This document shows positions 48,401 to 59,400 of a stretch of DNA of 64,000 nt, in pieces. A model generated the notes under the pieces. That model searched no databases. It worked only from the letters and a program-made list of their open reading frames with translations, and had not been told where the DNA came from. This DNA is from Globodera rostochiensis (taxonomy: Eukaryota; Nematoda; Chromadorea; Rhabditida; Heteroderidae), in NCBI GenBank assembly GCA_018350325.1, contig JAEVLN010000010.1, positions 2,604,001 through 2,668,000 of the forward strand, written 5' to 3'. The translations under genes were made by a program, and so were the position numbers. The first letter of the stretch is position 1; the number at the start of each line of letters is the position of its first letter.

Positions 48401-49132
48401 AATTGGAATACGACAAGCAGCACCGGCCAAAAGTGATGTGGCGGAAAGTAGTCGAAGTCGAGCAGCACCAACGCGTTCAAGCAATCCGGAATTGTTGAGA
48501 AAAAATGCCGAAAAAAGAAATGTGCCTAATTTGATGAAGAGCAAATCGTTTGGCCATAAAAATGCGCCAAATACAATTGGGACGACAAGACAAGCAGCAC
48601 CGGCCCAAAGTGATTCTGAGGACGATGTTCGTCTTTTGTCCACCGGCGTGAGGGATTTGGCCGGGAACTTTGATTTATTGGTTGAAGATAATTCTTCAAA
48701 AAATAAGAAATATAATAATTTAAACAAAACTAAATAATTGGGTAGAAATTTTTTTTTAGAAAATTGGCGCAAAATTAAGCCCAATTTTTTTTTTTGGGAA
48801 TGTACACTATTTTTTGCAGAAAATTTTAATATAAAAAAAATAATTTTAAACGGGAGAAAAAATACTTTTTATGATTTATTACTTTTTAGACAAAAATTTT
48901 TGAATTTCAAACCAAGACCCATTAAAAGTAACATTTTGTCACATGTTTACAGAACCAAGGGAATATTACGAACAATACAATGAACCACAACCATGATGTA
49001 CAACTTCGTCCAATTGTCTCCAGAAATGGGCGAAAGTCGAGCCGTGCCAGAGTTAGTCCACGAAAACTTCCTACACGACCTCCACCACCCCCACCAGCGC
49101 CAAGAAAGGTTTTTAAGGATAAAACAAAATAA
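39500..49132 (+). CDS. Large secreted annexin-like protein B with triplicated domain and repetitive tail
   Basis: Nineteen or twenty exons, all in frame: 39500-39575, 39629-39852, 40168-40366, 40857-41110, 41305-41490, 41905-42077, 42387-42565, 42805-43025, 43785-43844, 43899-43943, 44085-44357, 44463-45094, 45384-45636, 45923-46192, 46610-46871, 47030-47097, 47144-47272, 47430-47582, 47631-48737 (stop; 1587 aa), or the last exon spliced from 48647 to 48953-49132 (1617 aa). Residues 1-23 are a signal peptide. About 26-504 is annexin-like (GVLMEIVMGRPKRELRAAI shows the repeat pattern) with a Cys-rich insert (LCCNEHHCANCG). Exons 11, 13 and 14 each encode one copy of an unknown domain, core DDELFGQFLNGIEIG. 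Exon 12 has three 46-residue repeats. The final third is Ser/Pro/Lys-rich with duplicated KSKSFGHKN blocks. Intron 10 has a GC donor. Confidence 0.75.
40722..40841. mobile_element. TCTCG-rich miniature element abutting a splice acceptor
   Basis: The ends TAGTGCTGCACGAGA and TCTCGTGCAGCACTA are inverted. TTATGTAC flanks both sides (40714-40721, 40842-40849), an 8-bp duplication. The acceptor AG of gene B exon 4 is only 15 bases downstream. A related copy with its own 8-bp duplication lies at 49287-49450. Confidence 0.88.
43215..43335 (-). pseudogene. hAT transposase C-terminal fragment
   Basis: The minus strand reads SCEVERSFSAYKNILADNRM followed by SFTQENLEKFM and a stop. E.ERSFS..K.I....R..(L/M) is the hallmark of the hAT dimerisation domain at the C terminus of these transposases. 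Only about 40 codons remain, inside intron 8 of gene B, in a region (43045-43560) full of TAGGCACAAAA repeats. Confidence 0.75.
43630..43754. mobile_element. CCGTATTTYCC-family element, short copy 3
   Basis: Begins CAGTATTTCCTGTAATAATAGAAACCC and ends GGTTTATTATTATAGGAAATACGG, inverted ends like 27345-28381 and 32802-33932, with C and G runs inside. It lies 30 bases upstream of the exon 9 acceptor of gene B. Confidence 0.7.
44640..45050 (+). repeat. Three coding repeats of about 138 bases
   Basis: Exon 12 of gene B contains three near-identical tandem units encoding (N/P)KEGRN..DNAHKS.NMPTK followed by SEIIELEHQPNSPK..QMPN. The copies differ by few substitutions and keep the frame, so they are recent internal duplications in a hydrophilic linker. 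Confidence 0.85.
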
Positions 49133-51011
49133 AAATTGGACAAAATAATTGAAAATAAATATTGATCGATCACCTTATGGGTTCGGGGGTCAGTTTGGCG
49201 CCGACAAGTGTGAAACGTCATAACTTTTTTGCCCAAATCAAACCATCTTAGTGTTATTTGAATGAAAGCACTATGTCTGTAGATGCAAGTGTTGCACGAG
49301 ACCCAGAATTCCCCGATACTCGAGACCGAGACTTGGCCCCAGACTTGATACCGAGACCGAGATTTGGCCCCGAGAGTCGGTACCGATACCCAAAAAACCA
49401 CAGACTTTTCTCAGGTCAATACTCGATGCCGAGACTCTTGTGCATCACTAGTAGATGCTGTAACAGAAAATAGCTAGTCGATATGGTTTAAACCAGGGAT
49501 GCCAAACGAAAATAAGCTATAACTTTTTTTGTGAAAAAAAGATAAGCTATAACTTTTTTGTGAAAAACGAATTGGTTAGCTTCGCTTGATTAAAGGTTCA
49601 ACAAACGAAGAGCTTACAAATGATATAAATTTTGTTTGTTGAGTTATGACTGATCGCGCCAAACTGTCCGGATCCGTCGTTCGCGATGATCAAAATCCCG
49701 GGTCTTTTCATCTTATTTGTGCTTTTAAATTTTTAGGTTTACAAAAGCATTGGTTTTATCATTAACAAATAAAAAAATTTCAGTGAAGTCAACTAAGTGA
49801 AGTCGGTACTAATTGATTGGCCACAAACGTAGTGAGAAATAGATTTGTTGCATTTTGGAACGGGGCTAATAGAAATACCAAATTTGATCATTTATTACAA
49901 TTACCTATGCCCATTTACATTCAAGAATGAACATTTTAATTGTTTAAAAGAGTTTTTTGAGCATATAAATCCGTTTATGTTTTTGTTACTAAATATGTTC
50001 AAAATTTATGACCGATTTTAAATTTATATGAAATTCGAAACCCATTAAAAAAATATTGAGGCTTCAAATTTGTGTGTAATTTTAAGTGCACAAATTTTAA
50101 AAATATTTATTAATAAGCATTACATTTAAATGATAAACGAAAATTGAACATAATAAAGGTCACATACAAATTATGTACGTAACACCAAATGAGGTGAATA
50201 TGGGTGAAAAAAATGAGTGGAATTTACATAAAATGTAAAAAGTATATTCAAAATTAATCATTGAAATAAAATGAGAGATAAATCGGTAATTTAACAGTTT
50301 CACCATTTTTCAAATTTTTTAAAGAAAAATAAAATAATTAAATTTATTATTTATTAAATATACGAAAACAAATGCAACAGGTAAACTGTAAAATCACTGA
50401 TGAGATCAAGCCCCTGAGAAGAAGCAGATAAGGACGGACGACAAAACATAAAATGCAAAGTCAATTAATGAAATCATATTTTTAATTTTTATTTATTAAA
50501 GTAGAGAGAGACTGACCAAAATGTTTTTCGGGGAGATTTGGCTAAGTCCTGATCCCGGCCTAATCACAAAAATCCTCCAAGTGATCGTCAAGATGCCGAC
50601 AACTACCGATCTCAATCAATCCTGAACTATTCAAAAATGCCCGGTCGTGATCCCAAGATCCCAAATTCAATCCCGTAGAAGCATCCCCCCCCCCCGACGG
50701 GATCCCGATCCCGTCCGGTCTTTAATTAAAAGTTTTGATTTTGCATCAATAAAAGCGTTAAAATAAAAAAAAAAATGAGTTGGAAGGCACACCGGGATGA
50801 GTAAAATAATGTGAGGAAAATAACAAATTTACTAAGGTTACTGTTGTCCAAATTTTCCAAAATTTTTGAATTTCGGATTTAAGGAAATATTAAATTTTTA
50901 GACCAATTTTTAAATAGGAAAATGCAAAATTTGGTGAAAATTTTCCATAAAATTCAGCAACCTCAGAAAAAAATATTACAAAAAAAATCTACTAAATGAG
51001 CTTTTCGTGCT
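49133..51011. other. Spacer between gene B and the convergent semaphorin
   Basis: No gene supported. 49170-49690 is an element with inverted outer segments (GTCAGTTTGGCGC / GCGCCAAACTG) into which the 49287-49450 element has inserted. 50520-50720 is a CCCGA/TCGGG-family repeat with a poly-C run. Confidence 0.5.
49287..49450. mobile_element. TCTCG-rich miniature element, copy 2
   Basis: Inverted ends AAGTGTTGCACGAGA and GACTCTTGTGCATCACTA; GTAGATGC flanks both sides (49279-49286, 49451-49458). Same family as 40722-40841. Confidence 0.8.
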
Positions 51012-54000
51012 TCACAGGTACACTTTTTTGACCCTGTAATCCCGGGGCAACGTTGCGCCAACACTGGTCTGGAATCGAGCTTCATGCCGAGGTGTCACGA
51101 AGCCGGAACCGGCACGGGAGGCGCCAGTGGAGATCGACGTTAACGGCACTAATTGTTGTATACCGTTTCGTTGACTCATCACCAGGCTCACTGTATCGCC
51201 GCCGCCTGTACTCCTTGGGCCGACCTGCTTGAAATATTCGCATAAATTCAAAAAAAATTTTTTGAAATTTCCAATACAATTTTAATTTAAAAAATGTTTA
51301 CCGAGTACACGTTGGCCGGCTCGAACACCATCATTTTGTTAGCCGAGTCCTGGCTGGCCAGGCGTGCACGAACGCCAGCTGATCCACCACCGCCGCCCAG
51401 CGGGCCCAGACCGTCGGCGTAGTCAGAGCTGTGTGAAGATGTGCTGCTGCCTGAAAAAAAAGCAAAAAAAGGCAATTTTAATGTTTAAAATATTTTAAAA
51501 TGTTTGGCACTATTTTGTGTGTGCCAAGAGCACGACACTTGCCTGAAGATGCGTTTCGTGTCAGCTCGCTGAGCACTCGCCACTTTGAAATTCGCCAGCC
51601 GATCTGACAAATATATTTTTTAAAAAAAAGTTAAATGCCAAAACCGTCAATTATTTTGAATTGCCAAAAATCTTACTACTAATTGGTAAAAAAAATAATT
51701 AGTAATTCACCAAAAATCCGAACAGCGTTCCAACCAGCACGACAAGTGCTAACACAGAAAGTCCACCGGCTGCGGAATAAACCGAATCCAGTCCACTTTG
51801 CATGGGCTCATCGGTCATTGAATTTCCCCTCGGGTCATCATCAATTGCGTTGAACAGACCTTACAAATTAGGGTTAGTTTTTAGATTAATTTTATTAAAA
51901 TAATGTTTTAAAAATATTATAAAAATCCTTGTTGTTTTCTTTCTGATCACGGACCATGCAATTCTGGTGTTCTGCTAATGCAATAATGTTGCTGATCATT
52001 GTTATGATCAGTTGGCACCAAAAGCATCTTTACCTCCACCCAAAGGGACTGCCGCTCTTCCATCAGAATTGCCCCCGCCGGCGACGTCCGACGACACATC
52101 CTCGTCAATCACATACGCGGCACCCCCCTCGGCGCCGAGCAGTTTGGTCGAGCCGGGACACTGCTCGGAGACGCCGAACAGCACATTCTGCACAAAGGAG
52201 CCGCTGCTCCAATCTCTGAACATTGATAATTGGACAATTATAGTGAGAAAGTTTTTTAAATTAAAAAATATATATTTTAAAAAAATAATATTTATATAAA
52301 TTATTTTGCAAAATAAATAGTTTCTTCACCTTTTGCTGACGCATTTTCTAAGCTCAATGTCCCATGCGCAGTGCTAAATGTCAATTAATTGAATTAAACT
52401 AAATTTTGAACAAAAAATAAAATTTAAAATTAGAGACTTTTTTTGAAAAACAATATCAAAGGTTTTTATAATAAGAACGGAAACTTGGACCCAAAATCCA
52501 AAACCCAAAAATTTTTTGGTCATTTTTTTTGGTTTTTTTGGGTTTTACTCCAAGTTGACCCAAAACCCAAAACCAAAAAACTTTTGGTCCAATAAATTGG
52601 CAAGACAACAAAAGAAACGGCAGGCTTTTTTTAACTGGGCTTTTTGAAATTTCCCCGGAAGAAAAAAAACAAAATTGTTTTTTTAAAGTTTTGAAATTAT
52701 TTTTTTTTAAAGAATTTTTGTGGTTGACGGGAGATCGGACCCTTTTGTACAAATTCAAAAAATTTTTTGGTTTTGGGTCCGGTCTATATTATATATAATA
52801 AAAAATTAAAAATGGTAATGCGTGCCGGGTCGCGCAATGCCACACAGCGTGCGCAGCTGTCCGCCTGCGAGCAGTGGTGCAGTGGCACGCGCGCAAGCTG
52901 TGCAAGTGTTGCAACCACAAGCGCCGGCGGTTCCGATCCATGAAGAACATGAACACCAACAATTGCGTGCTGAGCAAAACCGGAATTGCCGGTGGTGGTG
53001 GCGGCAAAAACGCGGACAGTTTCAACCAGAACGGCACTCCCATTCAGTGACGTCTCGACCAACTGGAAATAAAAAATATAATAATTTTTTAATTTTAAAG
53101 TTTTTAATTCGGTTTTATAACATTCTAAGTTTGTAATCAGAAAGTGCATGTTTTAAAGATGTTTGTTATTTAAGTTTTCTGACAAATAATGATTAATAAT
53201 AATAATATAAAAAAAACACATTATTTTCCACCTTTAAAATAGTTCCGTCTGTTTTGCCCACAAAAATGACATTGTACTGCTGTTTTCGGACAGATTCAAT
53301 TTGTGAAGCGACTGTAAGCGAAGTCATCTCCGCACGATTTGGTCCTTAAAGACAAATATTTCAAAATATACAATATTAAAATAAAAAATAAATTAAATCA
53401 TCGGCATAGTAAAAAATATAAAAATATGCCAATTTTATTATATTGTGTAAAATGGAAATGATTTAGACATAAATTTCTTAACTAAAAAAAAATTTAAATA
53501 ATTTATTTTATTTTACTAATTTAATATTTAAATTATAGAAAATTTAAAAACCTTCAATAAGAAGTGGTCGGTTGCCCACCGACGGGATCGGATCGTACAT
53601 AAATGGATATTTGCTGATCATCACCAAATCCGACAGTCGTTTTGAGTCGTCCACACAGCGTCCAGGCCGTTCGTCCGGATTCTGGTAGAACTTTTGGAAC
53701 GGTGTCCACAACGAACTGGCCGTTCGCTGTGTCTGTGCCAAAATTGGAATTTTAAATTTTGGCGTTTCGTTTAATTCAATTATAAATAATATAATTGCTA
53801 CGGGAATTTTTAATTTAATAATGAATTAATGCATTTGCCACCTTAAATCTGCCATGGTCAAAAACGGCATCAATCTGGCTCATTCGAAAGGAACAAATTG
53901 CAGACATTGGCAGTGCCCGTGAAGTTTGAAAGACGGCATAAACAACCGCATCCAAACCGCCTTCAACCGGCACTGGTGCCGAAATGGCTTCTTAATGAGT

Positions 54001-56481
54001 GAACAATGGCATTTTTTGATTAATTTGATCAAATTGAAAGGTCAATAAAATCAAATTAATAACAAAAAATTTAGACTTTGTATAAAATAAATAGAAATAT
54101 ATTTACGTATTTCGTTGAAATAAAACGGCGCCATTTCGCCCGGAATGGAGCAGTTCAGCCGCGCCTTCAGAAAGCTTGACCACCGATCTTGTGCGGGCGA
54201 CGGGCCGCCCGGGTCGTCCGCGCACACGCGTCCCACTCGCGCATAGTATTGTGCCTCGCGGTTGTTGTCCTGCGCGTCCGCCGCCCGCTCGCGGTACCAG
54301 AAGTAAACAAATGTACGGTAGACGAACGAGCCCACAAAATGTGGATCTGGGAATGATTTTGGTAAATTATGTAATTATTCTGAAAATAAAATTCACTTAA
54401 AAAATAAATTCATTTGACAAATTTTAATTGTCTCGTTACAGTTGTCCAATTTTTTTAGGTTGTGTTATATTTGCTTTAGCTAATTTGTCAAATTTTTGAT
54501 TTTGTTTATTAAAATTTTCAAATTTTCAACCGTCTAAAACTCGATCGTCCTTTTGCGTTCGCATAGTTTCCCCCTTTGAAAGCTTTCTTCGATAAATCAA
54601 CGGATCAGTGGCACTGAAATCCGAGATGGCACCAATAAAAATGGCATTCATTTCGTCCGAATATGCAAATGTGGCATTTTGTCGTGGGTCGTACGGTGAA
54701 ATTCCCTGCAAATGTTTTTATTTAATTTTATTAGAAATGATTTCCACTTTTTAAGTAAAATCAATCAAATGGGCCACATTAAATTAAAATTTATTCATTT
54801 ATCATTTTAAAGCTTAAACGATTTAAACTTACTTGGCCATTGAACTGGGACCTCTCCACGAAACGACTTTCTGTTTGGCTGAATTCATATTCCCGACATT
54901 GTGGTGAGAAGGCGTGCGTTCCGCAGACCAAAACTTGCCCGTTGCTAAGCTGGGCAGCCACCCTAAAAATATTTTTTTGAATTTAAAAATGGAAATCAAA
55001 TTTTTTTAAGTGTTTCAAATTGACTCAAACTTTAATTAGAAATAATTTTATTATTTATATTGCATATGTTCCAGTTTTAAACTTGCCTGATGAAGTTGTG
55101 GCATTCACTCTTTTTGGAAAAGAAAAAATATTAATAATTTAAAAAATTTAAGAATTTACCTCCGATTTGCCTTTCATATGGCATTCCTCGATGGTCTGAC
55201 CCGGTGCCTTCCAATGTATACTCTTAAAAATGTGATTTTTTGTTAAAATAAATTTAAAAATATTATTGGGTAGTTAGTTGATTTGTAAATAATATCACTC
55301 ACATGACGTGATTCAAGCTTTGTCGAGCTGAGATTGAAGAGAGCATCTCTTAAGAGCAATACAATTAATTAATTTTGAAAATATTTGTAATCTAATAAAC
55401 AATTTAAATTTTAAAATTTATTGAGTTTTTTATAATATTTTATTTGCAAAATTACAACCTGGCCCCAACCAGAATAGAATTTGCATTAGCATCGATCAAC
55501 AAAAATTGGTCCTGGCTTCTGCTTGGGCTTTGGAATCGTGGCGTACTCCCGACTGAATATGTAGTGTTGCTTTTATACATTAAACAAATTAATTTAATTA
55601 ATTATCAGTTTGGGTCCCATATTTGGGTCAAATTTTCAAAGATTTTTAAAACTATTTTAGAAAGTCATAAGAATGCGTTTTTAGAGGATGTCGGGGGGGG
55701 GGGGGATCCGAATCTGTCCCAATTTTGACCATTCCTAAGCCTGGACCGAATTCGAACATTTTTTGAAAAATTAAAATTATCCAAAAAGACCGCATTGTTC
55801 AAAAAGCACAAAATTACAAGCAAATAATGACCGAATTCATGATTTTTGAAAAATTTTGAGGCCAACAGTGATTTTGAAATTTTTAATTTTTGAACAAATG
55901 TTCGAATTCTGGAAACAAAGGTCAGCTTCGGGTTCTACGCCCACGACATAGAAATGCTTTCCTAAAGACTTTTTAAACAATTTAAAAAAAATTGGATAAT
56001 TTGACCCAAATATGGGAAATACAAACTACCTACACTAGTAGCAAATTGTCATAACTTTGAGGAGGCTGAATCTATTTTTTTGTGTTAAAAATATTAAGAG
56101 TAAAAAGAATTAATTATTATTCGCCTTGAATTATTATCAAAACAGATAAAAGAAGAACAAGAAGAGAAAAAAAAGTTTAAATGTTTGCGCAAGCTAAGAA
56201 TAATCAATCTAGGCTTTTCTTTAGAATGGGTTTCATAGAAATTGTTGGAGGTAAAAATAATCAAAAATAGTTATGGGTAAAGGAGACCCTAAAAACAAAA
56301 ACACAAAAAAATGTATATTTTTTATTGTCAAAACATTAATATTACCTTCATTCACAATTTGTCGAGGTCTTGGATTAAGGTTATCAACCGCAATCGAAGG
56401 AGCGTGAAGAGTTGAGATCATTAACAGCAAAAAGAAATGTGCAAGAAATTTGGCGGCGGCGGCGGCAAAAAATGTTGGCAT
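51012..56481 (-). CDS. smp-1: Transmembrane semaphorin, 795 aa
   Basis: Eighteen exons from 56481 down to the stop at 51012 (56481-56346, 55552-55459, 55348-55303, 55222-55160, 55109-55087, 54962-54833, 54705-54531, 54346-54107, 53990-53842, 53732-53552, 53344-53232, 53062-52826, 52373-52330, 52215-52034, 51859-51711, 51603-51543, 51450-51302, 51227-51012) are in frame. Order: signal peptide; sema domain ([98 protein letters not shown]); PSI domain at about 511-545 ([16 protein letters not shown]); transmembrane helix at about 637-654; cytoplasmic tail of about 140 Ser/Gly-rich residues. A single helix and no Ig domain fit class 1 semaphorins, as C. elegans SMP-1/SMP-2; MAB-20 is secreted. 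The symbol is by analogy only. Semaphorins signal through plexins in axon and epidermal guidance. Introns 5, 12 and 16 use GC donors. Confidence 0.9.
55612..56022. mobile_element. Fold-back element in semaphorin intron 1
   Basis: GGGTCCCATATTTGGGTCAAA-type sequence near 55612-55635 is mirrored by TTTGACCCAAATATGGGAAA near 55999-56020, with further inner pairing and a 13-base G run at 55686-55698. No coding sequence. Confidence 0.55.
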
Positions 56482-59400
56482 TCTGTCGCTTTGTTTTTTG
56501 TTGTTACTTGGCGTTTTGTGTCAACTTTAAAAAAAAAGAAACTTTTATAATAATTTTCATTTCATCTTATAAAATTTGATTTTTTAAATAATCAATATGC
56601 TAATGCGCGGACCCCATTTTGTGCCCCAAGCAAAGTTTTCACTAGGACTCAGCTGGTCGGAGTCATTTGTGTAAAATTAAAGCGATCAATTTTCGTCAGG
56701 ACTCAGCGAGTCGCGGGACTCATTTTGTCGCTCCCTTACCCTTCACAGAAGCGGCACGGCACAGTTTGGAATTCGAATTTGAATTGATGAATAAAGTGCC
56801 GTTGTTGTCGTTGTCCTCGCTGAAGATGGGGCCAATTTCATTTGTCTGTCGCTTAAATTGAGCAAAAGCGATAAATTGAATGCAATGAAATAAGCCCAAA
56901 TGCAATTAAAGGGTGGGATGGACTCAAAATTGCAGAATTAAAAAGAGGGGGGGGGGGGGGGGCTCAACACGCGCAGGGCAATTTATTAGGGGGTTAGGGG
57001 GTTAGGGGGGGGGGACGAGGAAAGGCCAACATTGCGGCATAAATGGGCAAATGAGTAAAATGGATTGAGTATAAATAAATTTAAATTTAAGAGGAAAATA
57101 TTTTTTTACATTTTTAAATTAAAAAAATAACTAAAATATTAAAAATTAAACAAACAAATCAATAAGACTAAGGAAGCTTCATTAACAGAGTTTTATTGTT
57201 ATTAAAAGATTAAAAACATGTAAATTTAATTAAAAATGTTGGAAAAAAGGTAATAAAACAATATTTTTTTATAATTTCAAAATCATATGTATGGGAGTAT
57301 AAAAATTAAGAAACTTAAGAAAATGAATTTTATACTTTGGACTAGAGAAAGGATGGATCGAGATTCTCGAACGAAATCTTGGTAAATCTCGGTCGAGATA
57401 ACAATTTTAATTTTTTTTAAATAGACTTATTATCCAGATATTTAAAGTTAATTAAATATGCTAAAATTAGCGATAAAAAATTAAAATTATATTGATGTGT
57501 TTAAATTGTAAAATAAAAATTGAAGTCTTATTAGAATGTAAAAAGCGAATGAATGTTTCGAATGGACAACATTTACATATTCAGCTCCGATCAAAAGAAT
57601 GAATGTAAATGGAGGGTGAAATTTGAATTTTCGATGGGCATTAAACGGGAAAAGGACATTTTTTCATATTTTTTTTGCAGCGGTCCGAGGACCTTCCGAT
57701 GGAATCGTTTGGCTCACTCTGACCATTGCCCCGTTACAATGGACAGACGGATCGCCAAATAATCAATTTTAAAGCTTCCATTTAAAAATTGAATGTCGGC
57801 TTTTCAATTTTTAGTTAATTTTAAAACTAAAGATTTTTAATTCCAATAGTTCCATAAGTTTAAAATTTGTCATATTTTTAAGGTGTGTAAAACTGTGTTT
57901 AAAAAGGCCCAGAAATTTTACTATTCACTTTTTTATGTCCTATAAAACTATGCAATTTTTCAAAAAAAAAACAAAATTTTCAAACGGAATTTCCATAAAT
58001 TGGAAGGGTGGGGGAGTGGGTGGGGGTGACCTTTACCTCCGTACACATCGATGGTTTGTTCGTCCTCCTGCTGCTAGTGGTGGACAACACAGAACGGCAA
58101 AAAAGAGGGGTGGTTTTGGGGCGGAGGATGTGATGGACATACTTCCCATTCCCCCCCCCCCCCCCCCATTCCGTTGATGATGAATGATGGGGAAGGAATA
58201 TAAAATATATAAATCGATGTTCTTCAGGGCGAACAGAAAGCAGAAAAAAGCCAGCCAGCCAGCAGATTTTGGATTTATTGGAGCGTTCAGAGCCGAAAAT
58301 CGCCCCCATATGGTAAAATTGGCAAAAAAAAAACGATGCAAATTTTTTTGTTGCTGAAAAAAGTGCGAGCGATTTATCGAACGGAAAAATTGGCGTAGGC
58401 AGGCAAAATGATTTTTGAAAATAAACAGCAGGGGAAATAACATTGAAAAAAGGAAATAATTAATTGTAAAGAAAAAACAACAGTGAATTAATTTAAATAT
58501 TGTTAAATTGCATATTTTGAATACAAATTTATTAAATTAAATATGTTTAGTTCATTCAAATTAGTAAATTTATTTCTAAATTATTTTTTGTTATTTTATC
58601 TTCTTATTTATTAAAGACACTTTTATTTCCCTCTCTCATTTTTCATTTTATTTTCCCAAAATGCCACAAGTTTTTGTGTGCGGCGCATCTTCTCCCCTGC
58701 CATTCTCACGCTCAATTAATTGTGGGTTGGCTGTCGTCGGTTCCATTGTCCGAATGCGTCGTCGAACAACGGACGGCGGGCGGACGGACGGACGGACGGA
58801 ATACAACTTTTGTGCCCTATAATTTGGCAGCACTTTTGTTCATCGGGCGTATGATAATTTGGGGACGGACAAATGCCACAGTAAAAATGTGCGGCCGCCG
58901 CTTTGCTCTGACCGCCATCGCTGGCGGGGATTATTGGACGGATTAACGGGATTTGTCGGGTGGGGGTGTGGTGGGGTGCAAAATTCGGATTGGATTTTTG
59001 TAAAAATATGAACAACAAAAATAGCAACACAATCAATAACTCTTGGAACATTGACAATTTTTTAAAACAAAATTATCGGAAGTGGTAGTTTTGAGCATTC
59101 ACAAATTAAAGATGGGCCAACTCGATTTTTCGAGATCAGAATTTTGGTTAAATAAATCCCGACCAATCCCAAAAATCACTTAAATGGTCGGTCGGGATCC
59201 CGGAAAAGTTTGGAATGAATGCATAAACACCTAAAACAAAAAATCATCGATTAAAGTGTGGGCCAAAAAATCAAAATAATCAAAAATAAATCAAAAGGGT
59301 TGGTACAAAAGTTCAAAATTAAATATAACATATAATGTTGGACGATGAAAAGATTGGAAAATAAATGAGAAAACCTTAATACTAAAAACCTCGAGAACCC

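Noticed and set aside
47950..48784. Minus-strand frames of up to 187 codons
   Set aside because: They mirror the repetitive Ser/Arg-rich tail of gene B; the plus frame is spliced in phase with eighteen other exons.
58716..59057. Minus-strand frame of 113 codons with a hydrophobic start
   Set aside because: It runs through a GGAC microsatellite and a GC-rich patch; no acceptor, donor or homology seen.
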